From UBA11512 sp964623895 (GTDB taxonomy: Bacteria > Bacillota > Clostridia > Oscillospirales > CAG-272), in the NCBI GenBank assembly GCA_964623895.1, contig CAZUWA010000004.1, positions 1 through 59,272 on the forward strand: a DNA stretch of 59,272 nt. The letters run 5' to 3'. The position numbers and the translations under genes are program-made. Numbering within the stretch: the first letter of the stretch is position 1; each line of letters opens with the position of its first letter. Shown here in pieces: positions 18,716-26,504 of this stretch. The notes beneath the pieces are model-generated. The model did not search any database and was not told the origin of the DNA. It saw nothing but the letters and a program-made list of their open reading frames with translations.

Positions 18716-19303
18716 TTAAGAGATCCATTCGATGATGCCGTCGACCAGAGAATAGATGCCGAGTCCGATCAAAATGATCCCACCGGCAAGTTCCGCTTTC
18801 GACTTGTATTTCACGCCGAACAAATTGCCGATCTTCACACCGAGTGCGGAAAGAAGAAAGGTGGTTGCACCGATGGCAAGTACTGCAATCAGAGTCATTT
18901 TGAAATGATAACCGTCAAGAGCGAGAGTCGTTCCGGCAATCATTGCGTCAATGCTGGTGGCAAAGGCGAGGGGAACCATAGCTTTGAAGGAAAAGTTGCA
19001 ATCAAGGGATTCCTCTTCTTTTTTGAGGGCTTCTTTTATCATGTTTCCGCCGATCACGGCAAGGAGCCAAAAGGCTACGATCGGTGCGACCTTGCTGATA
19101 TATTTTGTAAAGGTGGAAGACAGTGCCCAACCGATGAGCGGCATGATTGCCTGAAAAGCGCCAAAATAAATGCCGCAAACGAGGGCGTGTTTCGCTTTCA
19201 TTTTTTGCACAGACAGTCCCTTGCAGACCGAGACGGCGAAGGCGTCGGCAGACAGACCGATTGCTAAACCGGCAATGAACAGGATTTGTGAAATTGTGAA
19301 CAT
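18716..19303 (-). CDS. mntP: Manganese efflux pump MntP
   Basis: A 195-residue membrane protein with six hydrophobic segments. It has the family signatures GLSADAFAVSVCKGL near the N-terminus and FATSIDAMIAGTTL in the second half, the two internally repeated motifs whose Asp residues form the Mn(II) path. It exports Mn2+ from the cytoplasm. Start ATG 19303 is preceded by GGAGGGG. In many bacteria mntP is controlled by a yybP-ykoY Mn riboswitch. I looked in the short divergent region toward udk and saw no such element. Confidence 0.93.
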   Translation of the reverse strand: MFTISQILFIAGLAIGLSADAFAVSVCKGLSVQKMKAKHALVCGIYFGAFQAIMPLIGWALSSTFTKYISKVAPIVAFWLLAVIGGNMIKEALKKEEESLDCNFSFKAMVPLAFATSIDAMIAGTTLALDGYHFKMTLIAVLAIGATTFLLSALGVKIGNLFGVKYKSKAELAGGIILIGLGIYSLVDGIIEWIS

Positions 19304-19425
19304 GATCCCCTCCGAAATAATTCAAAACGTCTTTTTATGATACCATTTTTGAAGGAAAATGTCAAGAAGAAAAGTTCGTATATTTGCAAAAAATGCAAAT
19401 TCATTCTGCTTTTGACGGAAGTTTG

Positions 19426-19454
19426 TTGACTGCGGGGCAAAAATGTGCTATACT
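19426..19454 (+). promoter_or_regulatory. Promoter of udk
   Basis: TTGACT (19426-19431), 17-bp spacer, TATACT (19449-19454), 31 nt before the ATG. Confidence 0.65.
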
Positions 19455-19485
19455 GCTTGCGGTAAGGAAAGAGAGGGGTGCTGGT

Positions 19486-20255
19486 ATGAGAGAAATGTTG
19501 ATCGTCGGGATCGCCGGAGGCACCGGGAGCGGTAAGAGTACTATTACCGAATATTTGGCGGAAAAATTCGGAAGCAAGGTGACGGTGATGCGGCACGATG
19601 ATTATTATAAAGCCAACCATGATATGAGTTACGAAGAACGCGCAAAGATTAATTACGACTGTCCGGACGCTTTTGAAACCTCTTTGATGGTCGAACATTT
19701 GAAGCAACTTAAGAAGGGCAGAGTTGTCAATTGCCCGATCTATGATTATACGATTCATGATCGCTCAAATGATACAAGAGAGGTTTGTCCTGCGGACGTA
19801 TTGTTGATCGACGGTATTCTTGTGTTGGCAGACTCGGAATTAAGAGACTTGATGGACATTCGTATTTATGTTGATACCGATGCCGATATCCGCATCCTCA
19901 GAAGGATCAAGAGAGATGTCAACTACCGTGGCAGAACGCTTGAATCTGTCATTGATCAGTATTTGACTACCGTCAAGCCGATGCATGAAGCGTTTGTTGA
20001 GCCAAGCAAGCGCTATGCCGATATCATCATTCCGGTCGGCGGTTACAATACCGTTGCTCTCGAGATGCTCGAACAGNNNNNNNNNNNNNNNNNNNNNNNN
20101 NNNNNNNNNNNNNNNNNNNNNNNNNNNNNNNNNNNNNNNNNNNNNNNNNNNNNNNNNNNNNNNNNNNNNNNNNNNNTATCATCATTCCGGTCGGCGGTTA
20201 CAATACCGTTGCTCTCGAGATGCTCGAACAGAGGATCATCAGTCATCTGCGGTAA
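19486..20255 (+). CDS. udk: Uridine kinase, split by an artefactual assembly gap
   Basis: Phosphorylates uridine and cytidine in pyrimidine salvage. The P-loop GGTGSGKST is at the N-terminus, followed by RHDDYYK and YDCPDAFE (substrate site) and the arginine-rich lid RRIKRDVNYRGR. ATG 19486 follows GAGAGGGG. The frame is interrupted by 100 N at 20077-20176, but the 55 bases on each side are identical. Removing one copy together with the N run restores a continuous frame ending RIISHLR at TAA 20253-20255, a protein of 204 residues, close to the usual 210. The gene is therefore probably intact in the organism. Confidence 0.92.
20022..20076 (+). repeat. Left copy of a 55-bp contig-end overlap
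   Basis: Identical over all 55 bases to 20177-20231, immediately left of the N run. It looks like an unmerged contig overlap rather than a biological repeat. Confidence 0.95.
20077..20176. other. Assembly gap (100 N)
   Basis: Exactly 100 undetermined bases, the usual placeholder for a gap of unknown length. The flanking duplication implies a true gap of minus 55 bp. Confidence 0.99.
20177..20231 (+). repeat. Right copy of the 55-bp contig-end overlap
   Basis: Second copy of 20022-20076. The unique sequence resumes at 20232 with the last codons of udk. Confidence 0.95.
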
Positions 20256-20279
20256 TTGTGATTCAAATATGGAAATAAA

Positions 20280-20314
20280 CGGGCCGTAACAAGCCAAAAA
20301 CTTGTTACGGTCCG
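20280..20314 (+). terminator. Hairpin after udk
   Basis: CGGGCCGTAACAAG (20280-20293) pairs with CTTGTTACGGTCCG (20301-20314). The stem is strong but the following T run is weak (TTTGGGG), so termination efficiency is uncertain. Confidence 0.55.
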
Positions 20315-20468
20315 TTTGGGGATGGTTGTTTTGGTGAATACATTGCCGGCAACTGTGCTTTTTCGGCTCCATTCTTTCTGTCTGCTTTCCACCACACTGA
20401 TGTCACTGTATGATAAGCAAAGAGTGGATGACAAATGCGGAAGCAAAGAAACGGAAAGGAGAAACTTT

Positions 20469-20966
20469 TTATTCTTCTTTTGGTTTCTTCTTTTTTTCTT
20501 TCTTTTCTTCCTTCTGCGGAAGGGTGTTTCGATAGTCTTTTACGGTGCGGTCAAGTAGGATCTTGGAAACTGCCGCAAGGATCATCTGTTCTGCGATCTG
20601 CTCTTTTTCCGGCGTGTTGTTTTCTTCATTTGGCGGAGCGGCGAAAAGACGGTGTTCGAAACTGTCGCAAAAACGATCGTATGCGCTTTCGTCCAATTCT
20701 GTAAAAAGCGCGATATCCTCTAAGGAAACTGTACTTTTCATAGTGGCAATATAGAACAGCGCACGGATGTGCGCAGGATAATAGAGCTTTTTTTCCGGTT
20801 TGGGAAGCAACCCTGTTTTGACATAGTTGCTCACCATCGAAGCGGTGATCTCTTCCTCGCCAAGCGGTGCGAGTGCACCGTTCAGATAACGGACGGTCTG
20901 CTCCAAAAACAGCCCAATATCCGGTATTTCTCTGCTTCTCGGCAGGTGAAAATTTGTGATATTCAT
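20469..20966 (-). CDS. DUF1836 domain protein
   Basis: A 165-residue cytoplasmic protein. Residues 1-110 fit the DUF1836 pattern: a helix-turn-helix-like N-terminus (ITASMVSNYVKTGLLPKP resembles a MerR-type DNA-binding segment), then a KLYYPAHIRALFYIATMK helix. A charged tail rich in Lys and Glu ends the protein. The family is widespread in Clostridia and Bacilli and is suspected to be regulatory, with no defined role. ATG 20966 is preceded by GAGAGGAAAC. The gene is on its own. Confidence 0.8.
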   Translation of the reverse strand: MNITNFHLPRSREIPDIGLFLEQTVRYLNGALAPLGEEEITASMVSNYVKTGLLPKPEKKLYYPAHIRALFYIATMKSTVSLEDIALFTELDESAYDRFCDSFEHRLFAAPPNEENNTPEKEQIAEQMILAAVSKILLDRTVKDYRNTLPQKEEKKEKKKKPKEE

Positions 20967-21070
20967 TTCTGTTTCCTCTCTTTTGATGACTTCATTTTAC
21001 ACGATTTCCCCATTTTTGTCAATAGTTTTTAAAAAGTCGAATATTTTTGTAAAAAAATGCAAGAAAGCAC

Positions 21071-21099
21071 TTGACAAAGCTCAATAAAGGTTGTAAAAT
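21071..21099 (+). promoter_or_regulatory. Promoter with 5' hairpin upstream of the PAP2-like gene
   Basis: TTGACA (21071-21076), 17-bp spacer, TAAAAT (21094-21099). The predicted transcript begins almost directly with a hairpin, ATCGGTTTTT/AAAAACCGAT at about 21107-21127, which could protect the 5' end. Confidence 0.6.
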
Positions 21100-21158
21100 A
21101 CTCTTGTATCGGTTTTTGAAAAACCGATCGAATAAAGATCCAAAAAGAGTGTGATATT

Positions 21159-21749
21159 ATGAATGTGAAAAAAGCTTCTTTTATCGAAAAATTCTGCAAA
21201 GTGTTGCGTATTCTTACCTTGCCTCCTGTGATTACCGGGGCAACGGTGATGCTTCTTTATTTTTTGACTGACAATGTGGGGGTGAAAGGACTAATCCTGC
21301 TTCTTTCCTGTCTTGTTGGCATTCCGCTACTTGCCTATCCGTTTAGCAGGATTTTGATGCCGAAAAAGGAAAAGCGGGAGGCGCAGAGGAACTTGGCGCT
21401 GATCCTTTCGGCTGTCGGATATTTCATCGGTCTGATCGGTTGCTTTATTTTGAAGCCGGGTAAGGTGACGATGGTCTTCTTTTCTTCTTACTGTATTTCC
21501 ATTGTGCTGTTGCTGTTACTCAATAAGCTGTTGCACTTTAAAGCGAGTGGGCATGCCTGCTCCACTACCACTCCGGCTGTGTTGCTTCCGTGGCAACTCA
21601 ATGCTTTTTGGGGGATTGTCGGTATTGCTATTGTCGTTTCCGTTTATTTCTCATCCATTAAGTTGAAGCGGCATACATTCCCTCAACTGCTTGTGGGAAC
21701 CGCTTGCAGTTCGCTAGCATTGGTGATCAGTATTGTTTTGATCGGTTGA
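21159..21749 (+). CDS. PAP2-like integral membrane protein
   Basis: A 196-residue protein with five or six hydrophobic segments. The middle contains FKASGHAC, resembling the SGH motif of PAP2 lipid phosphatases, and the C-terminal part has KLKRHTFPQLLVGTACS, resembling the third motif that carries the catalytic His (H-T-x-x-Q-x-x-x-G). The first motif (KxxxxxxRP) is not clearly visible. A phosphatase acting on undecaprenyl or other lipid phosphates is a reasonable guess, but activity is uncertain. It is monocistronic, between its own promoter and a strong terminator. Confidence 0.6.
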   Translation: MNVKKASFIEKFCKVLRILTLPPVITGATVMLLYFLTDNVGVKGLILLLSCLVGIPLLAYPFSRILMPKKEKREAQRNLALILSAVGYFIGLIGCFILKPGKVTMVFFSSYCISIVLLLLLNKLLHFKASGHACSTTTPAVLLPWQLNAFWGIVGIAIVVSVYFSSIKLKRHTFPQLLVGTACSSLALVISIVLIG

Positions 21750-21780
21750 CAATAATAAAAGGGATGGTAAAAATCTCTTT

Positions 21781-21809
21781 AAAAAACGCGGATGGGTGCC
21801 GCGTTTTTT
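21781..21809 (+). terminator. Terminator after the PAP2-like gene
   Basis: AAAAAACGCGG pairs with CCGCGTTTTTT around a 7-nt loop, ending in a T run. Confidence 0.85.
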
Positions 21810-21934
21810 GTAGGATATCAGTCTTTTTTACGGCGTAAAATTTTAAAAAATACAGCCGTAGGTTAGTTCTTGCAGTGTATATATCTTCGTAAAATTCAAA
21901 ATATTATGAAAAATTCTACAATTTGAAGAAAATA

Positions 21935-21966
21935 AGCGATGCCAAGTTCTAAAACTCAGCATCGCT
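21935..21966. other. Hairpin downstream of the MFS remnant
   Basis: AGCGATGC (21935-21942) pairs with GCATCGCT (21959-21966) around 16 nt. It is on the 3' side of the minus-strand MFS remnant and may be its old terminator, although the minus-strand T run is poor. Confidence 0.4.
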
Positions 21967-21989
21967 CATTTTGCTGTTAAACTACCCCC

Positions 21990-22308
21990 CTACGTGACAG
22001 ATGCCGTAAAATAATTAAATTGTTTGTTTAACTGTTTTACGAACACCTGCCATCCGTGCGGACTTTTGCGTTTGTCGGATAGAGAGCCAAAGAACGGGAG
22101 CATCAAGAGGGTAAGAATGTTGTTAAGCGCCATGATCATGCCGGAAAAAGTCTGAGACATGCCGAATTTGTCGGTCAAAATTATCAAAATGACGGTCTCA
22201 TATGCCTGCCCTAAAGGCACAGATGAGGAAAAATGCAAAGCCGACAAAGAGCATTCTCCTGTAGTTCGGTTTCATATTGGTTCGCTGTTTCGTATTTATT
22301 CTCTTCAT
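21990..22308 (-). pseudogene. Remnant of an MFS transporter (N-terminal two helices)
   Basis: From ATG 22308 the minus strand reads NYRRMLFVGFAFFLICAF, the start of a GPH/MFS-type sugar transporter. A one-base frameshift then moves the frame to QAYETVILIILTDKFGMSQT, SGMIMALNNILTLLMLPFFG and SLSDKRKSPHG, the first two helices and the helix 2-3 loop with its Asp and Arg/Lys. After that the homology stops and an unrelated short tail (WQVFVKQLNKQF) leads to a stop at 21990. Ten helices are missing, so it cannot transport. Both frameshift and truncation are visible directly. It explains most of the 745-bp gap between the PAP2-like gene and the MATE gene. Confidence 0.75.
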
Positions 22309-22494
22309 CGTACCATATTTTGCGTGAAATTACGATAGTTTTTGACAAAAAGGGTGATCTGTACGGCAATTCCAATGTTGTTATGTCCAGAAAAAATGTT
22401 TACAAATTTCCCGTTAAAAAAGCAGATAATTGCTTGCATTTTGATTTTTAATATGTTATAATGACCTTTGTTTGAAAAAAGAATGGGGAAAAAT

Positions 22495-24102
22495 ATGGAA
22501 AAAACGATTAAAAAAGAAGGAAATATCATGGGCACGATGCCTGTAGGCAAACTGCTCTTTACAATGGCAATGCCGATGGTCATTTCGATGCTCGTGCAGG
22601 CACTTTACAATATTTATGACAGCCTGGTGGTTGCAAGTTACAGTCCAGACGGCGTTACGGGGTTGGCTCTTGCTTTTCCTTTGCAGAGCCTGATGATCGC
22701 TTTTGCGACGGGTACGGGCGTCGGCATCAACAGTTATCTTTCAAAATCGTTGGGAGAAGGCAGACGTGACCGCGCTAACAAGGCAGTGACTAACGGATTG
22801 TTTTTGATTTTACTGATCAATATTGCGTTTATCATTTTGGGACTGACTTGCACAGACCTGTATTTTAAGTACCTGACCGATGCTGCTCCCGGAAGCGCTT
22901 CTTATGATTACGGGACCGGATATACTTTTATTGTTCTTGTGTTTTCCACGGGACTGTTTTTTCAAGTTACGTTTGAGCGGCTTTTGCAGTCGACCGGTAT
23001 GGCAAAAATGTCGATGGTGACACAGGGAGTGGGGGCGGTCGTCAATATCATCCTTGATCCTTTTTTTATTCTGGCGAAAGGTGACCGTTTCTTGGGGATC
23101 ACTATGCCGTTTGGATTTGATATGGGCACGGAAGGCGCGGCGCTTGCGACAGTAATCGGTCAGTTTTTGGCGGCGGTGCTCGGATTGATCTTAAATCTGA
23201 TCTACAATAAAGATATCAGTCTGTCCTTTAAGAAATTTAAACCGGATCTTGAGGTTATCGGCAAGATATGCAGTGTTGGTATCCCTTCGATCTTCATGTC
23301 CGCAGTCGGTTCCTTCCTTACTGTGGCGCTCAATAAGATCCTGACGATCGGTGAGGCGGCAAGTTATGCGGCAACAGGCATCCCTGCTGCCAAAGCAACA
23401 CTGTTGGCGCAAAAGCGGCTGGCAGGTGTTGCAGTCTACGGAGTCTATTTCAAACTGCAGTCCTTTGTGTTTATGCCGGTTTTCGGTATGAATAACGGTA
23501 TGATCCCGATCGTGGCATATAACTTCGGTATGCGCTCGAAAGCAAGAATCATGAAGACGGTCAAATTGGCGATGATCGCGGCATTTTGCTATATGTTGCT
23601 TGGATTCTGCATTTTCCAGACCTTTTCCGGTCCGCTCATCGAGGTCTTCTATCAGTCGGATAATTCCTCGTCCGGGGAGAGCGCCGATGTCAGAACGGAG
23701 GAAGATCCAATTTTTACAGAGGAAGAACTGGAAGCGCTTGACCAGGATGCGAGGGAACTCGCGCGGATGTCTGGTGGGGAAGCGGTCATGCATTACGGAA
23801 AACCCGCTATGCGGATCATCAGTTTCTGTTTTATCTTTGCAGGTGTATGCGTCATCACTATTTCCGCCTTGCAGGCACTTGGACAGGGATTACCGAGTTT
23901 GTTGATCTCACTTATCCGACAGATTGTTATCATCCTGCCGCTAGCATTCATTTTTGCGAAGACGTTTGGACTGTTGGCAGTTTTCTTCGCTTTCCCGATC
24001 GCGGAATTTGTGGCACTTATTATTAGTATTTTCTTATTTATTCGTACCTACAAAAAGCAGATCAAGCCGCTTGATCTGCCGCTTGCGGAAGGAAATTTAT
24101 GA
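22495..24102 (+). CDS. MATE-family efflux transporter
   Basis: A 535-residue, 12-helix exporter of the MATE/DinF type, which expels drugs or metabolites using Na+ or H+ gradients. The N-terminus GKLLFTMAMPMVISMLVQALYN and later GVGINSYLSKSLGEGRRDRA are typical. ATG 22495 is chosen because GGGGA lies about 6 nt upstream. The earlier TTG at 22468 and ATG at 22483 are less well placed. An acidic hydrophilic insertion of about 50 residues (roughly 380-430, with DVRTEEDPIFTEEELEALDQ) sits in the loop before helix 11, longer than usual. A TATAAT box is at 22457-22462. The gene ends at a terminator shared with paralogue E. Confidence 0.93.
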   Translation: MEKTIKKEGNIMGTMPVGKLLFTMAMPMVISMLVQALYNIYDSLVVASYSPDGVTGLALAFPLQSLMIAFATGTGVGINSYLSKSLGEGRRDRANKAVTNGLFLILLINIAFIILGLTCTDLYFKYLTDAAPGSASYDYGTGYTFIVLVFSTGLFFQVTFERLLQSTGMAKMSMVTQGVGAVVNIILDPFFILAKGDRFLGITMPFGFDMGTEGAALATVIGQFLAAVLGLILNLIYNKDISLSFKKFKPDLEVIGKICSVGIPSIFMSAVGSFLTVALNKILTIGEAASYAATGIPAAKATLLAQKRLAGVAVYGVYFKLQSFVFMPVFGMNNGMIPIVAYNFGMRSKARIMKTVKLAMIAAFCYMLLGFCIFQTFSGPLIEVFYQSDNSSSGESADVRTEEDPIFTEEELEALDQDARELARMSGGEAVMHYGKPAMRIISFCFIFAGVCVITISALQALGQGLPSLLISLIRQIVIILPLAFIFAKTFGLLAVFFAFPIAEFVALIISIFLFIRTYKKQIKPLDLPLAEGNL

Positions 24103-24155
24103 AAATCGGGACTGTTAAGAAGTCGTTTGACTTTTAACAGTCCCGATTGTTTTTT
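24103..24155. terminator. Bidirectional terminator
   Basis: AAATCGGGACTGTTAA (from 24103) pairs with TTAACAGTCCCGATT (to 24148), followed by GTTTTTT. It lies between the convergent MATE and paralogue E genes. Confidence 0.88.
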
Positions 24156-24161
24156 AGAAGA

Positions 24162-25991
24162 TCAGATCTCAAAAATAGCGGTATTGCCGTTCAGCACACC
24201 TTCCGCAAGTGTTTCTTTGTTGCTTCCGCAAAGGGTCGCTTCCAAAAGGGAGACCTTGCCTTTTCTGCCTTTTTTCAACTCAACACCCCAAATATAGTCT
24301 GTTACGGTCTTATCCTTAGGGAATTTCATTAACGGTTCAAAGTTGAATGCGAAATAGCCGGTCGCCTCGTCGCCCTTGAAGATGCCGTCAAAGTTGAGAT
24401 ATTCTCCCTTTTTGCGATCACAATAGGTGGGGTGGAATTCCTGATAGCGGTAGATTGCCGGTTTGACTTTTTTGGTCAAGCCGCCGTCCTTCGGCTTTCT
24501 GGTGAGGTAAACGGTGTAGCATTCTCTGTCAGTCGCGTTGACGGTCAATTTGACGTACATCTTCGGCATGCCGACCACGATCTCTTTTTGATGGTTCAAG
24601 AATACGAATTGGTCAAGTACCCAACCACGCTCGGAGGCAACGCCTTTTCCTGCTGCGATGGCGAGCTTGGAAGTGAATGTTCCTTCCGGTGCGCAGTCCA
24701 GAAGCCATGATTTTGCTTCCGGGTATCTGCCGCCGTTTAGGGTGGCGAAATTCACTTTTCTGCCACTTGCCGCGAATGCGAGACCTGCGTCAAGCATACC
24801 GGAACCGTTCTTTTCCGGATCTTTTTCGGGGGCATAGATCCAATAACTGCCTTCGTATTCCTCTTTGTACCATTGCTTGTCGCTTGCTTCAAATGCCATG
24901 ATATCTGCGTAAGGAATGAAGGCGAATCGTCCGCCGTCCTCCTTTGTCAAAGTGAGATCTCTTGCTTCCTTTTCTGAAGAGTATGCAAGATATTTGCCGC
25001 ATTCGTCCTTTGCAGTGAAGCAAGGATATGTTTTACCGTACAGTTCACATTCACCTGCCGGATCGAAAGTCAGTGCCTGCGGATTTGTCACAAGAGAGGG
25101 TGGGAACATGCACATATCGGACTGCGCAGTCAGGTACATCGGACCGGAGTAGAGCGCACTGTCGTTGAGCTGTGGGAATTCGGAAAGAGTGTTGCAGGCA
25201 TCATACATCAGCCATGTTAAGCCGCCGTTCTGCCAACCTTCACCATAAGAGTTTGCAATGAGGAATGCACCCTTCATTTGGACGCCCGCAAAGGTTGCGG
25301 TGATATCATCGTCATAGCCGACAAGGGTGACCTGATGTCCGCCGCCGCCATTGCCTGCTGCCGCAACGATGACACCGTCGCCGACTTTGCCGTAAGTACC
25401 GCAGCCGTCTACCTTGCCGAATATCCATCTGCCGGGATAGCCGCCGGTGACGATGGCATCTCCGCGTACGAGAGATTCTTTGATCATACCGATCAGTTCT
25501 TTGCCTTTCTCACTTGTGGTGAGTTTTTCGTTGTACGGCTCTTTTGTGAACCAGATCTGTTTATAACCGGAGAGGCGGTACTGCATGGCGCGTTCCATTT
25601 CACCTTCCTTGACCGGCCATGCGGTCGTGGCGGTATATAACTTGCCGTCCTTGTCCTTGATGAGCGAAGCGCCTTGTTCATTTTTTTCGAACGGACAATC
25701 GGTTTGCGACAAAGCGCCGTTTTCTGAGATCACATCATATACCCAAGTTGTGCCTGCGCCGGAAAAGCCAAATGTGAATTTCGGTGCAAAGCAGTCTGAG
25801 GGGTTATCTCTCGGTGCGACCTTACAGCCGATCTTTGTTGAGTGCAAGTATCTTGAGACTGCATTCGAGAACTGATTTCTGGTGATCGCCTGAGAAGCAC
25901 AGGAGCCGATCGCGCCTTGGTTGTCGATTTTCGGGAAGTGCGTTGTGCCGTACAGAATCGCGGCAGAAGGGAGGGCGTTTTGCTTTTTCAT
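24162..25991 (-). CDS. C1 (papain-like) cysteine peptidase without signal peptide (paralogue E)
   Basis: A 609-residue paralogue. ATG 25991 is preceded by AAAGGATGATATC, and the protein starts MKKQNALPSAAILYGTTHFP, so neither signal peptide, lipobox nor linker is present. The C1 domain begins almost at residue 10. Catalytic residues are intact: DNQGAIGSC (Cys31), His219 in GGHQVTLVGYDD and Asn247 in IANSYGEGW (Trp of NSWG is Tyr). It keeps the insert seen in B and C and the shared beta domain (TVNATDRECYTVYLTRK), then ends, with no ricin-like or Ig-like region. It should be cytoplasmic unless exported by an unconventional route. It has its own promoter. Confidence 0.85.
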   Translation of the reverse strand: MKKQNALPSAAILYGTTHFPKIDNQGAIGSCASQAITRNQFSNAVSRYLHSTKIGCKVAPRDNPSDCFAPKFTFGFSGAGTTWVYDVISENGALSQTDCPFEKNEQGASLIKDKDGKLYTATTAWPVKEGEMERAMQYRLSGYKQIWFTKEPYNEKLTTSEKGKELIGMIKESLVRGDAIVTGGYPGRWIFGKVDGCGTYGKVGDGVIVAAAGNGGGGHQVTLVGYDDDITATFAGVQMKGAFLIANSYGEGWQNGGLTWLMYDACNTLSEFPQLNDSALYSGPMYLTAQSDMCMFPPSLVTNPQALTFDPAGECELYGKTYPCFTAKDECGKYLAYSSEKEARDLTLTKEDGGRFAFIPYADIMAFEASDKQWYKEEYEGSYWIYAPEKDPEKNGSGMLDAGLAFAASGRKVNFATLNGGRYPEAKSWLLDCAPEGTFTSKLAIAAGKGVASERGWVLDQFVFLNHQKEIVVGMPKMYVKLTVNATDRECYTVYLTRKPKDGGLTKKVKPAIYRYQEFHPTYCDRKKGEYLNFDGIFKGDEATGYFAFNFEPLMKFPKDKTVTDYIWGVELKKGRKGKVSLLEATLCGSNKETLAEGVLNGNTAIFEI

Positions 25992-26102
25992 GATATCATC
26001 CTTTCGGGAAAATATTTGATTTTCAGTTTACCGGTGTCTAAGTTTTGCAGAACAATGGGACGTATATGTCCGATTCTTCCAAAAATATAATAACACGATG
26101 TT

Positions 26103-26131
26103 ATTGTAAATCAAAGGATGGGATTTGTCAA
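26103..26131 (-). promoter_or_regulatory. Promoter of paralogue E
   Basis: Minus strand TTGACA (26126-26131), 17-bp spacer, TACAAT (26103-26108), the same arrangement as paralogues B and C. Confidence 0.72.
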
Positions 26132-26183
26132 GTTGTGTACTGAAAGAAAATTCATTTTTTAGTCACTTTTTTTCCATGCCCTA

Positions 26184-26212
26184 TTGACAAGGTGAAAAAA
26201 GTGTGTTATACT
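26184..26212 (+). promoter_or_regulatory. Promoter of the aromatic amino acid operon
   Basis: TTGACA (26184-26189), exactly 17 bp, TATACT (26207-26212). The leader peptide begins 35 bp after the -10 box. Confidence 0.85.
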
Positions 26213-26247
26213 CTTCGCAACGATTAGAAGAGGGAGTTTATACGGCA

Positions 26248-26307
26248 ATGAAGATGCATGGTTTTGCAGTTGCATATTATTACTTTTACTTTTTTGGTGA
26301 AAAGTAA
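26248..26307 (+). CDS. Tyr/Phe-rich attenuator leader peptide
   Basis: A 19-residue ORF reading MKMHGFAVAYYYFYFFGEK, with seven consecutive aromatic residues (positions 10-16: three Tyr, Phe, Tyr, two Phe) and a further Phe6. AGAAGAGGGAG at 26226-26236 can serve as ribosome-binding site. It lies between a consensus promoter and an intrinsic terminator, directly upstream of a Phe/Tyr biosynthetic operon, the arrangement of the enterobacterial phe leader peptides. Shortage of charged tRNA-Tyr or tRNA-Phe should stall the ribosome on this run. The peptide itself probably has no other function. It is too short for ordinary gene finders. Confidence 0.85.
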   Translation: MKMHGFAVAYYYFYFFGEK

Positions 26308-26403
26308 AAGCGATTTGTGCTGCAAAAAAATGAGATCTGTCGTCGATTCCCGTGAAAAAAGACGATAAGGCTTCGCAGTATGAGCGCTGCGAAGCCTTTT
26401 GAT
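26283..26403 (+). promoter_or_regulatory. Transcription attenuator of the aro operon
   Basis: Three elements can be read. First, an 11-bp perfect hairpin CTTTTACTTTT/AAAAGTAAAAG (26283-26293 with 26300-26310) lies over the aromatic codons. Second, GTGCTGC (26317-26323) can pair with GCAGTAT (26375-26381, two G-U pairs), a weak candidate antiterminator. Third, the terminator stem AAGGCTTCGCAG/CTGCGAAGCCTT (26367-26378 with 26387-26398) is followed by TTGATTTT. A ribosome at the leader stop codon (26305-26307) would cover GTGCTGC and allow termination. A ribosome stalled upstream would leave it free. The terminator is clear, but the antiterminator pairing is an inference. Confidence 0.75.
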
Positions 26404-26504
26404 TTTATGTCGGCAGAAAATCTAATTGCTCCTCGAAAGCGGTTCGGCATAAAAAAGATCTTTGCATTACTTTCTGCGGTGCACGAAAAACAAGGAGAGA
26501 AATC

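Noticed and set aside
19304..19485. A Mn riboswitch (yybP-ykoY) before mntP
   Set aside because: The intergenic region is short and I see none of the conserved loops.
20022..20231. A 55-bp direct repeat that might be a biological tandem duplication or att site
   Set aside because: The copies abut a 100-N placeholder and collapsing them restores udk exactly, so it is an assembly artefact.
20243..20446. A 67-residue minus-strand frame after udk
   Set aside because: No ribosome-binding site or recognisable motif, and it crosses the udk hairpin; probably chance.
25992..26504. A T-box element for aromatic amino acids before aroF
   Set aside because: No T-box sequence (UGGN antiterminator bulge) is visible; the leader-peptide attenuator accounts for the region.
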